From Tolypothrix brevis GSE-NOS-MK-07-07A (GTDB taxonomy: Bacteria; Cyanobacteriota; Cyanobacteriia; Cyanobacteriales; Nostocaceae), in assembly GCA_019358985.1 (NCBI GenBank), contig JAHHIJ010000029.1, forward strand, positions 27,139 to 91,138: a stretch of 64,000 nt of DNA, read 5' to 3'. The position numbers and the translations under genes are program-made. Under the pieces are notes generated by a model that saw only the letters and a program-made list of their open reading frames with translations, was not told the origin of the DNA and searched no databases. This document shows positions 51,686 through 60,419 of the stretch, one piece after another. Within the stretch, counting starts at the first letter, position 1, and every line of letters starts with the position of its first letter.

Positions 51686-53383
51686 TTAACTTTTAATTCC
51701 CAAGCGATCGCCAAAATATTCACAGTACAATTTACATAAAGGCATCACCTCGTTCCCCTGAAATTTCACTAACCCCATACTACGAAGTTTAAAAGCTTCT
51801 GCTGTCCCCACATCTACAGGTGAATCTACCGATAGCACACGCTTGAATGCAGCTAGTAGTTTTGCATTTTCCTGCAAATTCAGCAAATGGCGGCGCAAAT
51901 GGTCGCTGTAGGGTCCTTCCTCAGTGGGGGCAATTTGCTGGAGTTTCTCCAACGTCATCCTTGCCCGTGCAATTTGATACAAAGCTACCCGCGTTAAATA
52001 AGGATGACCACCGACAAGAGTTATCAATTGTTGAATTTGTTCTCCAGTCCAATTAAGTCCATGTCGTTGCACTAAGTCTTGCACTTGCTCTTGACTCAAA
52101 TCTGGCAATTCAATGGGCAATCCAACATTAAAAGGCGATTGACTGATATTCAGCGGGATGTAAACTTCTTGAGAATGGACAATTATCAACCGAAGCTTTT
52201 TCCAGACAGGATCGTTTTTTGCCTGCTCGTGCCAAGCTCGCAATAGTGCAAAAAAACCATTAGCGATCGCTGGATGGTTGAAAACCTCATCAACTTCATC
52301 CAAACCCAAAGCTACCGGCGTGTCAATAGAAAGTAACAAATATCTTTGAAAGTAATTTGTACATTTATTCTTACTACCCAAAACCCCTTGCCAATGTTCG
52401 TCCAACTTCTCTGGCAATGAGAGCGCATCGGTAATACTTGCAGCGAACCACCGTAAAAAAAGATCCAAATTGCCGAGCAATTCTCCATCAATTAACTGAA
52501 AGTTCAAAGAAACAGTTTTATAGCTTTCTTTGCTTGCGTGGTCGAGGATTCGCATCATTAACGAACTTTTGCCCATCTGTCGGGGAGCTTTAACCCGAAT
52601 CAAGGCACCCGGTTTGAGAACACTTTCATAACAATCTGTTTCAATGGGCGGGCGATCGATATAATAGGCAGAATCTAAAGGTATTTGCCCTTCTGGTTGT
52701 TCTAAGGGAGATGCCAGCTTATATATAATCTCTTCTGGCTTTTGCTTTGGTACTCGAACAGCTTCTCGACTTGAAGGTGAATTTTCCACCTCATCTTGCT
52801 TCGGCTGTTGCTGTGGAGTAGTTTTTCCTTTGTTTTTGCTTTTGAGTACTGGGGTAGAAGATTCGGGAATGCCTTCTAAATCAATACTCAAACAACCAAA
52901 TTTATAAGCATCCTCATAGGATCTATCAGCACCAAGGGCATCATAAAATCCTACAGCAAATTCAATTGCAGCGCGATCGCCTATTGCTCGATTCATCCCA
53001 ATCACGTAATCAACGTGTTGGTAAATCGCTTCCCCTTGCGCTTCACTATAACAAGCATTTAATAAGACACATTCTATACTGTCAAACAACTCAAATAGCC
53101 CCGCCAGTGTTTCAGTTTTCACCAGCTGCATTTGTCCTGAGTTATTCTCCAAAGCTAAACCTTGACTTCCCGCTCCATGTCCGCTAAAGTGAACAATCTC
53201 AGGTTTGTGATCCAACAAAGCACGACGCAAATCGTTAGGACGCACTGCCCATTTGCTGATAATTTGAAATCGATCTCGGCTTCTGGAGCGTTCCAACCCT
53301 GCCTCAATTTCGCGTACTTCCTCATCCAGACGCAGCTTATTTGTATTCGTGGGATTTGCTGACAAAATCAGAATTTTCTTCAC
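51686..53383 (-). CDS. CHAT protease domain fused to AAA-like ATPase
   Basis: 565 residues, GTG start. Residues 1-170: caspase-like CHAT domain with catalytic His69 in VHFSGHGAGSQGL and Cys111 in VLLNACYSEAQ. A Lys/Gln-rich linker (180-220) leads to a STAND-type AAA-like ATPase (Walker [14 protein letters not shown] near 266-278; Walker B VALGLDEVDEVF near 357-368) and a winged-helix-like C-terminal region. CHAT-ATPase proteins are candidate regulated proteases in conflict or cell-death systems. The ATPase is a relative of that in the AAA-WD40 protein 2 kb away (both have RQMGKSSL). Confidence 0.9.
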   Translation of the reverse strand: MKKILILSANPTNTNKLRLDEEVREIEAGLERSRSRDRFQIISKWAVRPNDLRRALLDHKPEIVHFSGHGAGSQGLALENNSGQMQLVKTETLAGLFELFDSIECVLLNACYSEAQGEAIYQHVDYVIGMNRAIGDRAAIEFAVGFYDALGADRSYEDAYKFGCLSIDLEGIPESSTPVLKSKNKGKTTPQQQPKQDEVENSPSSREAVRVPKQKPEEIIYKLASPLEQPEGQIPLDSAYYIDRPPIETDCYESVLKPGALIRVKAPRQMGKSSLMMRILDHASKESYKTVSLNFQLIDGELLGNLDLFLRWFAASITDALSLPEKLDEHWQGVLGSKNKCTNYFQRYLLLSIDTPVALGLDEVDEVFNHPAIANGFFALLRAWHEQAKNDPVWKKLRLIIVHSQEVYIPLNISQSPFNVGLPIELPDLSQEQVQDLVQRHGLNWTGEQIQQLITLVGGHPYLTRVALYQIARARMTLEKLQQIAPTEEGPYSDHLRRHLLNLQENAKLLAAFKRVLSVDSPVDVGTAEAFKLRSMGLVKFQGNEVMPLCKLYCEYFGDRLGIKS

Positions 53384-53466
53384 GACGCTATCACAAGATT
53401 GAACACGGGTTTTCTACTAGATGCAGTTTACTACAGCCTACTTGCGGTGAATTACTGATACGACAT

Positions 53467-53581
53467 TAGTAGTCTGTCAATTTTATTTTGAGAGGTTATG
53501 TATACATCCAAAACCCTGTAATGTAGAGACGCGAAATTTCGCGTCTCTACAATCCATCATTTTTATCTTGACAGACTACTA
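53467..53581. mobile_element. MITE with 14-bp ends TAGTAGTCTGTCAA
   Basis: Perfect inverted ends (53467-53480 and 53568-53581) enclosing a palindrome of the core CGAAATTTCG version (53523-53550). A solitary TAGTAGTCTGTCAA end also occurs at about 51195-51208. Confidence 0.75.
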
Positions 53582-53600
53582 GATGTCTGGTATTAAAGAC

Positions 53601-53629
53601 GTAGAGACGTAGCATTGCTACGTCTCTAC
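53601..53629. repeat. Dispersed palindrome, core TAGCATTGCTA
   Basis: 29 bp, perfect apart from the central base; 20 bases from the MITE 53467-53581. Confidence 0.85.
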
Positions 53630-53686
53630 ATTCTTTTTCAGTACGAGATTACTGACTTATTCAAGAAGTTGGGAATCTGACTACTA

Positions 53687-54577
53687 TTAAAGGTGAAGAA
53701 GCCACTCGATAATTTGCGGATTTACCAAATCTGGCACTTCATCGTGAGGACAATGACCGGCGTTAGGAATGGGAACGATTTTGATTTCTTTGCCATTTTC
53801 ACCTGCCTCCTCGTAAATCTTTGCCCCGGTGATTGGTGTCCAAGGATCATCTGCACCCCAAATTACCAACAAGGGAAGCTTCACTTTGGGCAACAATTCC
53901 CCAGGAGAAGGACCGGCAGGTGCTGTGAGGATGGACGCGAAAACTTGCTGCGCTCCCGCATCGCAAGAGGGAGCGTAAAGTAAATCAACTAATTCATCAC
54001 TCACGGCTTGGCGATCGCGATATACTTGATATAAAGTCCGGCGAATTTGCGACTTTTGACGAATGCGATTAAAAACAAATTTGCCTGTAATTGGATGATT
54101 CACTAACTTATTAAACGCTGACATCACAACGCGTAATGGCGGGTTTAATTCATGAGGACGATGACTCAAACCACCCGCAGAATTAATCAAAACACCACCA
54201 GCAGCAATTTCTGGATGTTCTGCCACCACCATTAAGCTTAAAAGTGCGCCGATAGAGTTACCGATAAATACCGCAGGTTGGTTGATATGTGCTGTGCAAA
54301 AATCTTTCAGCAATTCCACCCAGACTTCTAAACTGTAATTCAATGGCGGCTTATCAGAACCACCAAAACCCAATAGGTCAATAGCAAATACTTGGTAGCC
54401 TGCTGCTGCTAAAACCGGGATATTTTTCCGCCAATGTCCAATCGAAGCACCAAAGCCATGAATCAGTACTAAAGGGCGACCTGTACCCATGACGGTATAC
54501 TGAATTTTATTGTCCTTCCAAGTCCAGATGAGTTTTTCAAAGGTCGTTGTTGTTAGATGCTGGTTAATTACAGTCAT
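53687..54577 (-). CDS. Alpha/beta-fold hydrolase
   Basis: 296 residues. Oxyanion motif VLIHGFGASIGHW, nucleophile elbow FIGNSIGALLSL (Ser), acid in IWGADDPWTP, and catalytic His in NAGHCPHDE. The strong resemblance to cyanobacterial and chloroplast hydrolases in chlorophyll turnover (FDLLGFGGSDKP-type motifs) suggests a pheophytinase/dephytylase-like esterase, but this is not secure. ATG start; monocistronic. Confidence 0.88.
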   Translation of the reverse strand: MTVINQHLTTTTFEKLIWTWKDNKIQYTVMGTGRPLVLIHGFGASIGHWRKNIPVLAAAGYQVFAIDLLGFGGSDKPPLNYSLEVWVELLKDFCTAHINQPAVFIGNSIGALLSLMVVAEHPEIAAGGVLINSAGGLSHRPHELNPPLRVVMSAFNKLVNHPITGKFVFNRIRQKSQIRRTLYQVYRDRQAVSDELVDLLYAPSCDAGAQQVFASILTAPAGPSPGELLPKVKLPLLVIWGADDPWTPITGAKIYEEAGENGKEIKIVPIPNAGHCPHDEVPDLVNPQIIEWLLHL

Positions 54578-54686
54578 TATTAAGATTTATAAAGCCCTTA
54601 CATTAATAGTAATATCTCTGAGGTATATGAGTTAACAACAAAATGCTATTTTTGAATTAATTCCATATGTGTTATCCACAACCCTT

Positions 54687-54715
54687 GTAGAGACGTAGCA
54701 GTGCTACGTCTCTAC
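54687..54715. repeat. Dispersed palindrome, core TAGCAGTGCTA
   Basis: Preceded by TGTTATCCACAACCCTT, the degraded flank of the composite MITE family. Confidence 0.8.
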
Positions 54716-54830
54716 GTGTATTTTATGAAAAAGCGAAGGTTTAAAACCTCGCCCCTTGTGGGCGAAAAAATCCTTCTATCACTCTTGTTGGTTGAAACCC
54801 TCTGCCCATTGTGTCTGTCTTTATTTAATT

Positions 54831-54859
54831 GCGAATTGCGAATTGCGAATTGCGAATTG
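54831..54859. repeat. Tandem GCGAATT-type heptamers
   Basis: Four copies just downstream of the mscS-like stop. Confidence 0.85.
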
Positions 54860-54862
54860 ATT

Positions 54863-55912
54863 TTATTCTTCTGTTACCACTGCATGACCATTTCTTGTTT
54901 GATTACCTTGTGCATAAACTTCTCTAATGGGAAAGGGAATTTTAATTTTTTCTTGTTGATACCTTTTATGCAATTGCTTAATAAATTTATGTTTAGCAAT
55001 GCGTTGGTCAAAGAATTCATTCACTCGCATAAATACCGTAAAATCAATACTTGAATCTCCAAAAGTATGAAATCTGAGAAACGGTTCATTATCTAATAAT
55101 TCGGGTGAAACTTCTTCCAATACTTTTTTTGCAACCTCTACAGTGACTCTTTCAACTTCCTCAAGGTCGCTCTCGTAATCTACACCAACATTAATTGTTA
55201 ATGTAATTTCCTTAACTGGTAAATGATAATTAGTAAAAATCGCCGAGGCAAGTTTAGAATTAGGGACAATTATCACATTATTTGAAAGCTCTTTAATCGT
55301 CGTATTGCGCCATGTTATATCTGTAATATATCCTTCATGCTTATCCTCTAATTTTACATAGTCTCCGGTTCTAACTTGCTTAGACATAATTAAATAAACA
55401 CCCGAAAATAAATTTGCGAGGGTGTCTTGAAGTGCCAAACCAACTGCTAAACCACCAACTCCTAAAGTTGTAAGTATCGGTGTAATTTGAATGCCAATGG
55501 TTTGTAATATGATTAATGTTCCTAAAATTAAAATGGTAGTTGTGGCAAGGTTAGAAAGTAGTGATGCAGAAACTACTTGATTTCTCCGACTATATAATCT
55601 AATAAAACCAGCAATTAATCGGGCAATAACTATTGTAATTGAATACAAAAAAACAATTGTTAGGATTGTTTGCAATACGTCGGCAATATCTGGTATTAAG
55701 CTTTTATAAGCACGAATTGCTCCGTAAAATCCAGCTAGTACAAACCAAGTGAAGGTGATGCGCTGTAAGGAGCGAAATAATATTTCATTACCTGGTAACA
55801 GTTGGCGAGCAGCAAATATTTTCAATTTCGTAAAAACGATTTTTTCGGCAATTATTCCAGCTAGTAAGCCAGCTAAAATAAATCCGAGCGGAAGAATCCA
55901 TTGTATCCACAT
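54863..55912 (-). CDS. MscS-family mechanosensitive channel
   Basis: 349 residues. Five predicted helices in the first 170 residues; the pore-lining helix region is TTLGVGGLAVGLALQDTLAN, followed by LFSGVYLIMSKQVRTGDYVK (MscS beta-domain entry) and RNTTIKELSNNVIIVPNSKL. Releases small solutes under osmotic downshock at the plasma membrane. Full length for small MscS relatives with extra N-terminal helices. Confidence 0.93.
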   Translation of the reverse strand: MWIQWILPLGFILAGLLAGIIAEKIVFTKLKIFAARQLLPGNEILFRSLQRITFTWFVLAGFYGAIRAYKSLIPDIADVLQTILTIVFLYSITIVIARLIAGFIRLYSRRNQVVSASLLSNLATTTILILGTLIILQTIGIQITPILTTLGVGGLAVGLALQDTLANLFSGVYLIMSKQVRTGDYVKLEDKHEGYITDITWRNTTIKELSNNVIIVPNSKLASAIFTNYHLPVKEITLTINVGVDYESDLEEVERVTVEVAKKVLEEVSPELLDNEPFLRFHTFGDSSIDFTVFMRVNEFFDQRIAKHKFIKQLHKRYQQEKIKIPFPIREVYAQGNQTRNGHAVVTEE

Positions 55913-56153
55913 ATATCTGCTCCAAATAGTAATAAAATCATTTTCTCGAAGATTTTCAACTTGTGAATTTTAATTCAATGCCTCCGTAATAGTGGCGTTA
56001 TAACCAATCTTATCGACTCAAAAATCCACTTAGGTTTATTTGCTATTTCCCTGTGTTTGGTTACAGTTTAAATTATACATGGCTGAATCAAAGAGCAATT
56101 ATCACAGTTTGGGTAGTTGGCATTGTTGGCGGTTAAAACTGAAAATTAATTAT
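55913..56153. other. Spacer between divergent genes
   Basis: Promoter region for the MscS-like and HDAC-like genes. An upstream in-frame ATG at 56040 gives a 38-residue extension lacking family similarity and was not used. Confidence 0.5.
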
Positions 56154-57071
56154 ATGGATTTGCCAATTATTTATCACCCAGATTACGTTGCACCACTACC
56201 TGAAGGACATCGCTTTCCGATGCTAAAGTTCAGGCAATTATACCAACTGCTGTTAGCTGACGGTGTGGCACAATCACAACAATTTCACATGCCGGAATCT
56301 CCGCACCCTGAGTTGATAGAATTAGTTCACACCTGTGAATACCTTAAAGCTTACTGTAACGGAACGCTAGACCCAAAAGCACAACGGCGCATTGGTTTAC
56401 CTTGGAGTCCGGCGCTGGTAAATCGTACTTGTGTGGCGGTAGGTGGTACAATACTTACAGCTAAACTGGCACTAACTCACGGTTTGGCGTGTAATACTGC
56501 TGGTGGTACACATCACGCTTTTCCCAGTTATGGTTCTGGTTTTTGTATTTTCAACGATTTAGCGATCGCCTGCCGCGTCTTACAAAAACTTAACCTCGCA
56601 AAAAAAATCCTGATTGTCGATTTAGATGTCCATCAAGGTGACGGCACCGCTTTTATCTTTCAAGACGACGACAGTGTTTTTACTTTCTCGATGCACTGCG
56701 AAGTCAACTTTCCCGGTACTAAGCAAAAAAGCGATCTTGATGTTCCCCTAGCAACTGGAATGGAAGATGATGCTTATTTACAAACCTTGGCTAATTATCT
56801 ACCAGATTTATTGTCAGATGTCAAGCCAGATTTAATTTTATACGATGCTGGTGTCGATCCACATGTAGGCGATCGCTTGGGAAAATTAGCTTTAACTGAT
56901 AGTGGCATTTTCCGGCGAGAAATGCAGGTTTTGAGTACTTGTATAGCTGCCGGTTATCCCGTTGCCTGCGTTATCGGTGGTGGTTATGCAGATGATATGA
57001 AGTCTCTTGTGTGGCGTCACTCTTTAGTGCATCGTGCCGCTAGTCAGATTTATCGGCAGTATCAACTTTAG
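56154..57071 (+). CDS. Histone deacetylase-family (acetylpolyamine/AcuC-like) protein
   Basis: 305 residues from MDLPIIYHPDYVAPLPEGHR. Zinc-hydrolase signatures: HTCEYLKAYCNGTLDP, AGGTHHAFPSYGSGFCIFND (catalytic His pair), ILIVDLDVHQGDGTAF (Asp, His zinc ligands), LYDAGVDPHVGDRLGKL (third ligand) and VIGGGYADD. Deacetylates small amines or protein lysines; no histones are implied. Its last ~190 bases are duplicated 1.15 kb downstream. Confidence 0.9.
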   Translation: MDLPIIYHPDYVAPLPEGHRFPMLKFRQLYQLLLADGVAQSQQFHMPESPHPELIELVHTCEYLKAYCNGTLDPKAQRRIGLPWSPALVNRTCVAVGGTILTAKLALTHGLACNTAGGTHHAFPSYGSGFCIFNDLAIACRVLQKLNLAKKILIVDLDVHQGDGTAFIFQDDDSVFTFSMHCEVNFPGTKQKSDLDVPLATGMEDDAYLQTLANYLPDLLSDVKPDLILYDAGVDPHVGDRLGKLALTDSGIFRREMQVLSTCIAAGYPVACVIGGGYADDMKSLVWRHSLVHRAASQIYRQYQL

Positions 57072-57106
57072 GGGATTTAGGCGATCGCTCATTTAAGAGT
57101 AATGCA

Positions 57107-57604
57107 TTACCAACCATAAGTCCGAATATTATTAAAATTAATTGTATCAATACCTACTTTTTGTAGATAATTAGCTAACTTGAAATCATCTGTAAGCACT
57201 AAATATTTATTTTTTGCTAAAGTCACAATTCCACAGTCAGTCAGCCCGTATTTAATAAAATTATTTAGCTGAACAGCATTTACACTTTCAATATAAAATT
57301 CATCTAATACAGTCATCGCTTGAGCAAAAACAGAATAACATTGAGAACGTTCTGGTTCCCCAATCTGGTTAACAAGACTATTCACTTCAGTAAGAATATT
57401 AGGTGTTGTAACAATTTTTGAGAAATATGACAAGATGCTCACTAGCAAATCGTAATCTTCCGGTAAAAACTTTTCAGTTCGATTAAATTGTGATATTCTG
57501 CTTTGATTTACAGTACCTACAAACCAAAGCAATAAAATATTTGTGTCAATTAAAATTCCTTTTTGTTTGTAACTTTGAAACAACGAGCTAATATAATCTT
57601 TCAT
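57107..57604 (-). CDS. PIN-like domain protein, second gene of a candidate TA pair
   Basis: 165 residues. The first acidic residue lies in GILIDTNILLLWFVG, and the later PIN motif in GLTDCGIVTLAKNKYLVLTD DFKLANYLQ, so the acidic pocket is present although the middle is divergent. Larger than VapC. Its ATG overlaps the stop of the preceding 96-residue gene by ATGA. Interpretation as toxin is inference from fold and arrangement. Confidence 0.7.
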   Translation of the reverse strand: MKDYISSLFQSYKQKGILIDTNILLLWFVGTVNQSRISQFNRTEKFLPEDYDLLVSILSYFSKIVTTPNILTEVNSLVNQIGEPERSQCYSVFAQAMTVLDEFYIESVNAVQLNNFIKYGLTDCGIVTLAKNKYLVLTDDFKLANYLQKVGIDTINFNNIRTYGW

Positions 57605-57891
57605 ACCTCACGAATTTTCATCGATTTTACTTCTCCCGTTTCTGCATCTATTGTAAACATTTTATACTCACGTTCATATTTAGTAGTTAAAGAAATAGCG
57701 TCAGGAATAAGCGATCTTTCAGTCTTAGCTACAGGACGACTAAAACCTAATGTTACATACCAAAACCTTTTATTTTCTGACAATTCTACTTCTTCAAGCA
57801 AGATATCATTGATAGAATTACCTATCATATCTTGTATATCTTCAAAATACTTTTTAGCAGCCACAACAGCACTACGCACATTAATTTCCAT
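57601..57891 (-). CDS. Small unknown protein preceding the PIN-like gene
   Basis: 96 residues: MEINVRSAVVAAKKYFEDIQ, VELSENKRFWYVTLGFSRPV, and a C-terminal YKMFTIDAETGEVKSMKIRE. The C-terminal block resembles PepSY-type beta-alpha modules (..DAETGEV..), not a known antitoxin DNA-binding fold. Coupled by ATGA to the PIN-like gene and so a candidate antitoxin or immunity protein of a new type. Confidence 0.6.
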   Translation of the reverse strand: MEINVRSAVVAAKKYFEDIQDMIGNSINDILLEEVELSENKRFWYVTLGFSRPVAKTERSLIPDAISLTTKYEREYKMFTIDAETGEVKSMKIREV

Positions 57892-58021
57892 ATATTTTTA
57901 CCTCCCGTTTATAGTTTTAACTTGATTTTTTGGCTGTTAACAGTCATCAGTCAACTAATCACCCAGTAATACCCGTGTCTTCATGGTAAACGCCGTTCAT
58001 TAGGTCAAGGTCTTGGCAGAC

Positions 58022-58213
58022 TCGCTTGGGAAAATTAGCTTTAACTGATAGTGGCATTTTTCGCCGAGAAATGCAGGTTTTGAGTACTTGTGTAGCTGCC
58101 GGTTATCCCGTTGCCTGCGTTATCGGTGGTGGTTATGCAGATGATCTAAAGTCTCCTGTGTGGCGTCACTCTTTAGTGCATCGCGCCGAAGAGTCAGATT
58201 TATCACCAGTATC
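58022..58213 (+). pseudogene. Duplicated 3' end of the HDAC-family gene
   Basis: Copies 56873-57064 at constant offset 1149 with a few substitutions (reading GKLALTDSGIFRREMQVLST), then loses frame through a one-base gain near 58187 and runs on as SDLSPVSPLTKGGVR. No start or catalytic part is present. Confidence 0.85.
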
Positions 58214-58366
58214 GCCTCTAACAAAAGGAGGAGTTAGAAGCATCTGCATCTCTACCAATACCCAGATGTTTTTGATTTATTTTTAGATGATTATTAAATC
58301 AAGATCCAGCAAAAAATCGTCTAATTCGATACAATCTATAAGCGACACGAGGCTAGGAGAAGTAAA

Positions 58367-59506
58367 TTGGTGCTATCAAAAGGCTTTGAGATTGAGATGT
58401 ACACAGGCACGCCTCAAGGAGAAATTGTCGGACTCTCCGACAAAATTGTGGCATCTTTAGATGGATTTGTGCGGGAACCAGATAGTCGGAATGTGGAATA
58501 TATAACCGCACCATTGCACAATTATGACCAGTTATTGTGCGCTTTGTTGCGTCCCAGGCTGCAACTGCGAAATTACCTGAAACAATTGGGCGATTACACA
58601 CTGATTCCCGGAAGCACTTTATCTTTGAGTGGCAGCTCACGCTTTTATCGTTCTGACCCCAGTAATCCATATCACGACTACATTGAGCAAACCTACGGTA
58701 CCAAAGTCGTCACCGCTAGCGTTCACATCAATGTCGGCATCAGCGACCCGGAAGTATTGATGCGGGCATGTCGAATTATACGTTTAGAAGCGCCTTTGTA
58801 TTTAGCTTTGAGTGCTTCGTCTCCGTTTATCGATGGCAAGGCAACCGGGTATCACTCCACTCGTTGGGGCTTATTCCCACAAACACCAGCTAATGTGCCG
58901 TTATTTGCCAGCCACGCTCATCATATTGAATGGGTGCAAAATCAACTAGCTGCTGGTACAATGCAAAATGTTCGTCATTTGTGGGTATCGGTACGACCAA
59001 ATGGCGATCGCCGTCCTTACGATTTAAATCGCTTAGAACTGCGAATTTGCGATTTAGTCACAGATCCCATCGCTTTATTAGCAATTAGCGCCTTGTTAGA
59101 AGCACGCTTGTTACAGATAATAGAGAATCCGCACCTCGATCCGCTTACCCAAAGCAACTTCTCACCTGAAGAACTAATAACGCTCACAGCAAGCAACGAA
59201 GCAGCAGCAGCGTCTCTTAGCCTTGATGCTCAACTAATACATTGGCAAGATGGCAGAAGCATTCTTGCTAGAGATTGGATTAGCGAATTATATGATGAAG
59301 TTTCAGCGATCGCTAAACGTCATGGCTTTGGCTGTTTCCTTTCGCCTTTACAAAAAATACTCCGGGAAGGCAATGAGGCTCAACACTGGCTGCAACTGCA
59401 TTCTGTAGGTTTTGATCCGACTTGCGTCATTACCCAGGCTATTCGTGCCACGCGAGAACGAGAAATTGAACTAGAAAACAAATTGTGTTCCTCCTTAATA
59501 GCTTAA
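58367..59506 (+). CDS. gshA: Glutamate-cysteine ligase, cyanobacterial type
   Basis: First step of glutathione synthesis, 379 residues. Recognisable family blocks: KGFEIEMYTGTPQGEIVGLS, FVREPDSRNVEYITAPLHNY, GTKVVTASVHINVGISDPEV, SPFIDGKATGYHSTRWGLFP, RPNGDRRPYDLNRLELRICD. Start is TTG (58367) or the adjacent GTG (58370) behind TAGGAGAAG. The gene follows the HDAC 3'-end duplicate. Product supplies thiol for the GST and related systems. Confidence 0.95.
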   Translation: MVLSKGFEIEMYTGTPQGEIVGLSDKIVASLDGFVREPDSRNVEYITAPLHNYDQLLCALLRPRLQLRNYLKQLGDYTLIPGSTLSLSGSSRFYRSDPSNPYHDYIEQTYGTKVVTASVHINVGISDPEVLMRACRIIRLEAPLYLALSASSPFIDGKATGYHSTRWGLFPQTPANVPLFASHAHHIEWVQNQLAAGTMQNVRHLWVSVRPNGDRRPYDLNRLELRICDLVTDPIALLAISALLEARLLQIIENPHLDPLTQSNFSPEELITLTASNEAAAASLSLDAQLIHWQDGRSILARDWISELYDEVSAIAKRHGFGCFLSPLQKILREGNEAQHWLQLHSVGFDPTCVITQAIRATREREIELENKLCSSLIA

Positions 59507-59569
59507 GACAGGCTGGAAGGAAATGGTGAAGAAGGAAGAAGGAAGAAGGAAGAAGGGTTGTTTTGAGAT

Positions 59570-59627
59570 GGGGATTCAGACCCCAACTCAAAACTGGCGA
59601 TGCATACGCATCGGGGTCTTAAACCCC
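59570..59627. other. Nested inverted repeat downstream of gshA
   Basis: Outer arms GGGGATTCAGACCCC and GGGGTCTTAAACCCC pair 13 of 15; inside lies CGATGCATACGCATCG. A purine repeat (AGGAAGA)n precedes it. Could be the gshA transcript end. Confidence 0.55.
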
Positions 59628-59701
59628 CTATTATTGATAAATTGCTCTGAAAATAAAAAGTCAGCTTCTTTACATAAAATTTAATATTTCTTCATAAAAA
59701 C

Positions 59702-59731
59702 AAAAAAAACTCCCAAATATTGCTCTGGGAG
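59702..59731 (-). terminator. Intrinsic terminator pointing left with no visible gene
   Basis: On the minus strand: CTCCCA-loop-TGGGAG followed by TTTTTTTT. Only trmL (plus strand) lies to the right, so a short minus-strand transcript from 59732-59860 is possible. Confidence 0.45.
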
Positions 59732-59865
59732 GATTATTACTTTGTTTTAAATATCTAATCATTGATATTTTTTGAGAAATATTAAGAAAAGTTATATATA
59801 GAGAGGATTTATACGTAGAAATAGCAGTTCTGATACTTTGGTTGTATACATTTATCCACTCGCAA

Positions 59866-60327
59866 ATGCCTCAGGTAGTTTTAGTTAATCCGCAAATTCC
59901 TCCCAACACAGGCAATATTGCCCGTACTTGTGCAGCTACGGGTACTGAATTACACTTAGTTAGACCTTTGGGCTTTGAAATTAGCGATCGCTATTTAAAA
60001 AGGGCAGGTTTAGATTACTGGCCCTATGTAAAGCTGCACTGTCACGAATCTTTAGAAGCTTTTCAAATTGTACATCAGCAGCGTGGTGGCTCCTTGTTGG
60101 GCTTTAGTGTGTTGGGTAGTTTGAATTATACAAACTTTCAGTTTCAAGCTTCGGATTGGCTGTTATTTGGCAGTGAAACTACTGGCTTACCGGCAACAGC
60201 TTTGTCTATTTGCGATGCCACTTTGCATATTCCTATGTCCCAGAAGAATGTTCGCAGCTTGAACCTTTCAGTAAGTGTTGCTGTGAGTCTGTTTGAAGCC
60301 CGTCGTCAGTTAGGCTATTTACAGTAA
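59866..60327 (+). CDS. trmL: tRNA (cytidine(34)-2'-O)-methyltransferase
   Basis: SPOUT-class methyltransferase of 153 residues: MPQVVLVNPQIPPNTGNIAR, TCAATGTELHLVRPLGFEIS, LLFGSETTGLP (knot loop), IPMSQKNVRSLNLSVSVAVS. Modifies the wobble base of tRNA-Leu isoacceptors. Start is the ATG of MPQVV; an upstream in-frame ATG (59842) adds eight unconserved residues. Confidence 0.93.
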   Translation: MPQVVLVNPQIPPNTGNIARTCAATGTELHLVRPLGFEISDRYLKRAGLDYWPYVKLHCHESLEAFQIVHQQRGGSLLGFSVLGSLNYTNFQFQASDWLLFGSETTGLPATALSICDATLHIPMSQKNVRSLNLSVSVAVSLFEARRQLGYLQ

Positions 60328-60419
60328 GCCTGACCAAAAAAGGATGAAGTATGTTCGCGCTTACTAAGCTGAACATACTGAAATTGGTATAATCATTAAT
60401 GACCCCATTTCAAATAAAC

